Shown here piece by piece: positions 58,891-64,000 of a stretch of DNA of 64,000 nucleotides (positions are counted from its first letter, which is position 1; each line of letters starts with the position of its first letter). This DNA is from Zhengitettix transpicula (lineage: Eukaryota > Arthropoda > Insecta > Orthoptera > Tetrigidae), in the NCBI GenBank assembly GCA_037074705.1, contig CM073593.1:5585001-5649000 (forward strand), read 5' to 3'. The notes below the pieces were generated by a model. The model did not search any database and had not been told where the DNA came from. It saw nothing but the letters and a program-made list of their open reading frames with translations. The translations under genes were made by a program, and so were the position numbers.

Positions 58891-59131
58891 TGAATAATAA
58901 AGATAGCCAATACAGACAAAAAAGGGTAATATAAATACCACACAACGTTTATGGGATCCTTGTTTCAATCGTCAGGTTGCGTCAAAGGATTTTGAGTGTT
59001 GTCGACTGACCAGTGTAGTTGTGTTTCTCTAGGCTCTTCTTAGCACTTGACGAAAGGAACAAGGATACCAGAAACGTTGTGTGGTATTTATATTACCCTT
59101 TTTTTGTCTGCATTGGCTATCTTTCTTATTC
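58891..59131. repeat. Fold-back repeat with hammerhead-like cores in both arms
   Basis: Inverted arms of about 70 bases (58891-58965 and 59057-59131) carry GATAGCCAATACAGACAAAA and GGGTAATATAAATACC with few mismatches. On the plus strand 59047-59080 reads TTGACGA, a spacer with GG...CC pairing, then GAAACGTTGT. The minus-strand arm reads CTGACGA...TAAACGTTGT. The loop matches the 46.7-kb copy. It abuts the piggyBac pseudogene. Confidence 0.72.
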
Positions 59132-61410
59132 AGAATCTATTACAATTCGGAAACGTTTTGATGAAGTGCCTACAGAAGATGAAATTTATAATGAAGTTAT
59201 TTCTGACAACTGAGAGGAACTAAACCAGAATAGTGACACCGAAACAGACTATGACAATCGTGAAGATGGGGAACTATCGTGTAAGGAAAATTTTGGACTT
59301 ATCAGAGTATCAGGGAAATTTCTGTGTTAGAAGAGAGCAAGACAATTTGGAGAAACTCTCACAATTCAAGAAATGTCCGTACTGTAACACGTGTATTTTG
59401 GTTTTGTTTTGTTTTGTCTCGGAAGTGTTGTTGGAGAATTCTAAATCGTGCACGTGCGTTAGGGTGGAGGAGATAAATATTTCCATCCAAGTAATTTTCC
59501 TGTTCTGTCTCGATTGTTGGCCTCAACATGACAGAATAGTTGGCGATTGTTGACTACGGAACTGCAGCTGCGTGCTATAACTCTTGTAACAATGGAAGAA
59601 TCAGTGAAACTGACATTTCGACGAAGTTTTCTAATAATAAAAAAAGTAAAAGAATGGGAGGCTATAATAAGATAAGCTCACCGCAGCTGGTGAATGTGAT
59701 TATGAGAGGCTCCGTATTGCGTTACGTATATACGTTTTAAGTGTCACCGATCTACAAATCTCATGAGTTCTGCAGTAAACTTTTCCAAGTTGTTGTCTCT
59801 GATATAGTCCGAGGCAGAATCGTCGTGAGAAAGGGGCCACAATTTGTTAGTGAAGAGTTCATCGAAGCCACACAATTTAGTACGACGGCTTGCTAGCAAT
59901 CAATCCCGGAGGCCGACGCCTTAGCCAGTGGTCAACCCCTGAGTCGACGCCTTGCAACGGTCCTGAATAAAGTCATCACTGCAGTTAACCCGTTCGGCCG
60001 GCTGTGAGATACGGAGACGTCGGTACGAGAGCTACAGCAAGCACCACAACACAGAATAGCAGTACGTATTTGGTACGGGCAGCAGATCTCTTCTATGTAA
60101 AAACCATAGGTGCCTGAGATAAGAATTTGTCATGCTTAACTGTAATAAACTTATATAAAATTTCTTTAATGGTCAAAATAATTTTTGATTTAACGTGAAA
60201 ACCCAGCCCCCAAATATAATTCTTTACAGTACACATAGTCAAAATATTCCCATCTTCTAGGAGTAAATCCTCTTGCCAAAAGTGTTAAAAACGTCTATAG
60301 AATGTTTTTATCTATTTATTTATGATGTCATTATTAGAACAATCACAACATGTACTAGTATTTGCTGAAAAAGACTAGCTGAAAATTACTCTAGAGAACT
60401 CACTGATGAGACTGAAATCTGTTAGTGGTCTCTTGATACTGGCAAGGTTTTACAAATCTGATCGTCGTAATCCCAACAATCTGCGAGATCAAAATGACTT
60501 TGGAATTGAAATATTCCGCACAACAATGAGTATCAACCGATTACTCTTCATCGTTCGCTGCACGAGTTTCGATGTTTTTCGAGACCGCTTTCAGAGACCG
60601 TTGACTAGCTCCAATTAAATAGTATTGGAATTTTTAATTCTAATTGTGGAAAGAATTACACAATCATCGGTCATCGATGAAGAACATTTTCCTTTTAGGG
60701 GTAAATGTGGTTAGCGTGTATATATTCCCAGAAAATCGGCAAAATTTGGAATAAAAGTGTTCGCAGTGACTGATGTCAGGACGTGGTACCCCTTGACAAT
60801 GAAAACATATGCTGGGGAACTACCTGTGTATCCAGTACACCTACAGAAGAGGTAAAACGATTAGTACAGTCAATTTGAAGGTACTGGACGAAATGTCACG
60901 GCAGCTTATTGGTTCCATTTGCTCATGAATTGTCGCAGAAATGAATGACAATAGTTGGAACTCGTCGCAAAAACAAGAAAAAGCTACCACCTGAATTTGT
61001 GAGTGTAGAAAATAGAGATGAATATATTAGCTTATTCGTGTTCAAGAAAAACGTAACAATTGCGTCCTATGTGCCAGGGAAAGTAAAAAATGTATTACGA
61101 TAATCCAGAAAATCTAGACGGTGGCCTTTGACATTGGACTTCCATATGTTGGACATAGCAGGAATAAATAACAAGTGAAATCTGCCACATTATATCTGAA
61201 TCAAAGCAATGTACGGCGATGTTCTTGCGAGATATTGGCACGAGTCTTGTCAAACCTTCTAAGCTTAAAACAATTCAAGCGAAAGTTTACAAAATTTGTA
61301 GAGTCGAAGATGTGCGCTATGTCCAAAATATTGCTTAATTTAATTGTGTCATTATGTGAATTGATGGTAATCTCAGTCATTTTTATGTATATAATTTCCG
61401 ACTAATTGCG
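59132..61410 (+). pseudogene. piggyBac transposase pseudogene, interrupted by family Q
   Basis: piggyBac transposases cut and paste at TTAA using three Asp residues. An acidic N-terminal region (PTEDEIYNEVISDN, NQNSDTETDYDNREDGEL) is at 59150-59290. After the Q insertion come GLLILARFYKSDRRNPNNLR and IEIFRTTMSINRLLFIVRC at 60420-60560, VIDEEHFPFRGKC near 60670 (first Asp present), GTGRNVTAAYWF near 60880 where the family has GTGRNVTADNWF (second Asp replaced), VGTRRKNKKKLPPEFVSVE near 60955, and MLDIAGIN near 61150 (third Asp present). Numerous stops and frameshifts intervene. No TTAA-flanked terminal inverted repeats were located. Confidence 0.85.
59388..60235 (+). mobile_element. Family Q repeat, copy 2, inside the piggyBac pseudogene
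   Basis: Inverted relative to 15478-16455. Block one (59388-59670) has GGAGATAAATATTTCCATCC, CTGTCTCGATTGTTGG and TAACTCTTGTAACAATGGAA. Block two (59905-60235) begins AATCCCGGAGGCCGACGCCT, the complement of a tRNA-like half, and includes ATAGGTGCCTGAGATAAGAA. It separates the N-terminal acidic part of the transposase from the rest. Type of element unknown. Confidence 0.58.
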
Positions 61411-62629
61411 TTTATACGCCCTAGTTTCATTGTGTTAATAGTATAATATTTTTCTACCACTTTTATAAATTCATTGACTTCTTGATAATACAACTTTATT
61501 TTTTACAATTTCTCAGCAGGAAAGACCTGATGGAGGTACAAACACGTAGCGAAACGTTGTCGTAAATAAAATAAAAATATTTTCTGATATTTGTTGAAAA
61601 ACCGCATTATATTTCATATAAACAGACGTAAAGATACTATCTTTAATATATGAACAAGACTAGACCTTAATCATTTATTTTTGCAGTAAAAAATTTTCAA
61701 CGATGTGATTTTGTATTAATTGAATTGTATAGAGTTGTCAAGATCAATGATAAATCATAAGAAAGACAGTATATATCATAAGGTCTTTGAACATGGTAAT
61801 AAAATTTACCGAAACGTAGCCTAAATATTCTTACAGTCGTATTTCAACCACTCTCCGATTGATCTTGTTTAATATCCGATATACAGGGTCGTTAGAAAAT
61901 ATTCTATGGGTGTTTCAGGGTAGGTTGGACCGAGGAATAATTGTTACGATAAAAATCGATACGTTGCGCCGTTCACGATTTAATTAGCATTGAAGTTACC
62001 CAATCAGGCCGCAGTGCGTGTGACTTAAAGGAAGTCGTAACGCAAGTATACATTAAAATGTGCTATAAAGTGAATTATCGAGAAATAATGAAATAAAAAT
62101 ACTCAACGCTCCGGCTATGAAAATGCGATTCTTTTTCGTTAGGTTAAAATGGGCTGGCAATGACTGAAACAATTGGCAGATTACGTACAGACCCACTGTA
62201 TTTCAATTGAAGGGGAAGCTTCTCCGGCGACTGTCAGGTTACGTTCAGTCCTTGATACGATCTCCTTCACCGGGCAGTACAACCCGTTTCTTGAATACCT
62301 ACTTTTAAAAAAATTCAGATGCGTTCTTTAAAAATATTTTATTATTTCACCAGGAAACATTTAACATAAAACGATAATATTCCCTCCATCATCGCTCAAT
62401 TGTTTTTCTCTGTAACCAGTGATGATACTCTCACGAAACAATATTCTCTTACAGATGATAATTATCAGAGATATTTTAGTATCAGCTGATATTCCACAAA
62501 CGCAAAACAACACAAAAATCAATTGAAATTGGCGCCATTACAGTGCTCTTTTTCGATTCACTCCTTCTGTTCCGCTTCCACCTCACCCCGCCCCCTTCTA
62601 CTAAACAGGATGATACAACTAATGCCAGT
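61411..62629. other. Intergenic DNA with a hammerhead-like core at 61527-61560
   Basis: Plus strand: CTGATGG, spacer with TAC...GTA pairing, then GCGAAACGTTGTCG. A degenerate relative (minus) lies at 62104-62145. No gene seen. Confidence 0.4.
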
Positions 62630-62690
62630 TGTCCTGAAGACTGCGAAGTGCTGACCTGCAGGCTCTGGTTCGATCCTTGCTACCGTTCCC
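62630..62690 (+). repeat. tRNA-like fragment, possible SINE remnant
   Basis: CTGGTTCGATCC resembles a pol III B box and is followed by a T-loop-like TTGC. An upstream A-box candidate is poor. Not a functional tRNA. Confidence 0.2.
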
Positions 62691-62879
62691 TATATCTTTC
62701 TTTCCCGGTCTCTTATTCTGTTCTAGTTAATCAAACGAAGAACACGTTTGGCAACAACTCCTCTGGCGGCCTGCTTGAATTTGCCCGCGCAGAGACCTGA
62801 TTGGCTAATACGGCGCAACGTATCGAATTCTTTTCTTAAAAATTATTTTCTAAGTACAACCTATTCTGTAACACCATTA

Positions 62880-64000
62880 AAATATTTTCAGACCTTTTCT
62901 GACCACCCTATATTTGATTTTTCGAATCACCATTCCCGCAATAAATCGTGTAGACCATTGACACAAATTAGATTACTATATATACTATTCCTCATTGCGG
63001 TAAATGATATAAAAACAGCGATTACCACACTGGTTAGGATAGAAATGTTCGCAGATGATATAGTCATCCTGACCAAGGCATTCTACGTCTCTCATTCAGC
63101 AATCCTTGTCTAACCTAGATGCTTGGGCAAATAATATAGGATACCACTTCAATCCAGACAAAGTGAAAGCCATCCTGTTTACCCGTAGTAGGAAGTTAAA
63201 TCCACTTCCCCTGAAGATTAATGATGTAACCATAGACTATGTGAAGCACGCCAGGATACTGGGTCTAACCTGGGATTCTAGATTAAACTTCATTGAACAT
63301 ATCAGGAACCTTCAAATTGAGGCAAAAAAGCGACTCCTCATCCTGAAAGAACTTGCAGCTCACAACTGGGGTGCGATCATTTTATCAAAGCTGGACTACG
63401 GGACCCATATGTATTGCTCCGCCCCCAAATCCGCTCTCAAGAAACTAGATTTGATATAGAATGAAGCCTTGAGAGTAATTACAGGGTGTATGAGAACCAC
63501 CCCGGTAGTTAGACTCCTTAACAAAGGAAAAAACATTCCTCTTACATTCCGGAGAAGAATAAGCACAAATAAGTACATAATAAAGTCACTGCTGGCAAAT
63601 TCCATGAATGTGAGAGCACAATATAGTCAACCCAACCTGAATTATGTTTACAACCTCAAACGTCCCCTTATTTTTCATAATGCATCAGCCAAACTATTTC
63701 GCAGTCTCCAGTTCACCACCCCCAACATAGACCACAATACTACATCTAATCTTTCTCCATCGAAGTTTATCGACCTACAAATAGATACCTCATTGACCTT
63801 GACTCCCAAAAACATCCTTAGGGCAAGTGCTACAGCTCACCTTGATGCGCTTATAAAGAGGCATGGAACCACCCTACATTGGTTTACACAGATGCCTCAA
63901 AAACGGAAGTATGCACTACCTGTGCAGTGATTCTTCCCACCTTCAACAGGAAAATAGCCATCCATAATTCTGCTTCTAGCACCACCGCTGAAATACTGTT
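62880..64000 (+). mobile_element. LINE with RNase H domain, 5'-truncated, continues past the window
   Basis: It opens near the end of the RT finger/palm (NHHSR, then a scrambled QGSVLSP region, LFLIAVNDIKTAI) and has the catalytic FADDIVIL near 63050. Then come SNLDAWANNIGYHFNPDKVK, ARILGLTWDSRLNFIEHI, LDYGTHMYCSAPKSALKKLD and NEALRVITGCMRTTPVVRLL. After a +1 shift near 63880 the frame YTDASKTEVCTTCAVILP with AEIL is the RNase H start, with its catalytic Asp. About a dozen residues are missing between HNWG and AIILSK, and a stop replaces one codon after LDLI. RNase H after the RT suggests the I/LOA/R1-like groups rather than jockey. Confidence 0.85.
63106..63930 (+). pseudogene. RT C-terminal and linker coding fragment
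   Basis: Two frames in register except for a stop at 63457-63459 (63106-63459 and 63469-63930) encode the RT thumb and connection region. The second ends by frameshift at the RNase H junction, where the sequence reads QMPQKRKYALPVQ in this frame and TDASKTEV in the next. Age appears moderate because long frames survive. Confidence 0.8.

Noticed and set aside
62630..62690. Functional tRNA gene
   Set aside because: Only a B-box-like segment is present; no cloverleaf can be drawn.

Overview
The window reads as AT-rich, repeat-dense, intergenic DNA from an arthropod nuclear genome, most likely an insect with a large genome. Evidence: jockey-type and RNase H-bearing LINE fragments, a decayed piggyBac transposase, Helitrons, solo LTRs at ATAT sites, a tRNA-derived SINE, many (AT)n microsatellites, and no operon-like or ribosome-binding-site architecture. 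A polyneopteran source is only a guess from overall character. I recognise no intact host protein gene. Every reading frame with a recognisable relative belongs to a transposable element, and all are broken.

Layout. 0.5-0.84 kb: a CpG-rich islet that may be a promoter or non-coding first exon. 1.8-6.9 kb (minus): a nearly full-length but decayed two-ORF jockey-like LINE, interrupted in its endonuclease domain by two head-to-tail copies of a short A-tailed retroposon (here 'family P', also at 17.9, 28.0 and 58.4 kb). 6.97-8.05 kb: a minus-strand solo LTR in an (AT)n tract, one of six related LTRs (others at 23.2, 26.7, 27.4, 31.3 and 36.6 kb). 13.7-18.2 kb: five perfect TGACGTCA octamers. 15.5-16.5 kb: a repeat ('family Q') whose inverted copy sits inside the piggyBac pseudogene at 59.4-60.2 kb. 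18.4-21.1 kb: a 2.74-kb Helitron with an internal ~312-bp tandem array; a 0.9-kb relative is at 47.1-48.0 kb and fragments are at 15.2, 40.9 and 42.1 kb. 31 kb: a SINE with an 18-bp perfect target duplication. 54.4-55.6 kb: a 5'-truncated LINE. 59.1-61.4 kb: the piggyBac pseudogene. 62.9 kb to the end: another LINE, running off the window.

The most interesting signal is not a gene. At least 15 short segments, on both strands, share the layout CTGANGA - short hairpin - GAAAC(GTTG). This resembles the hammerhead ribozyme core. Several sit in fold-back structures, and one 152-bp fold-back (49711-49862) has a perfect 12-bp target duplication, so it is a retroposed unit. Hammerhead motifs are known from Penelope-like elements and retrozymes. 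These copies may be 5'-truncated tails of such an element, but no Penelope reverse transcriptase is in the window and the cleavage-site strand was not found, so ribozyme activity is inference.

The elements do not form a pathway. The window records successive insertions: P into a LINE, P into an LTR, Q into piggyBac, LTRs into AT microsatellites.
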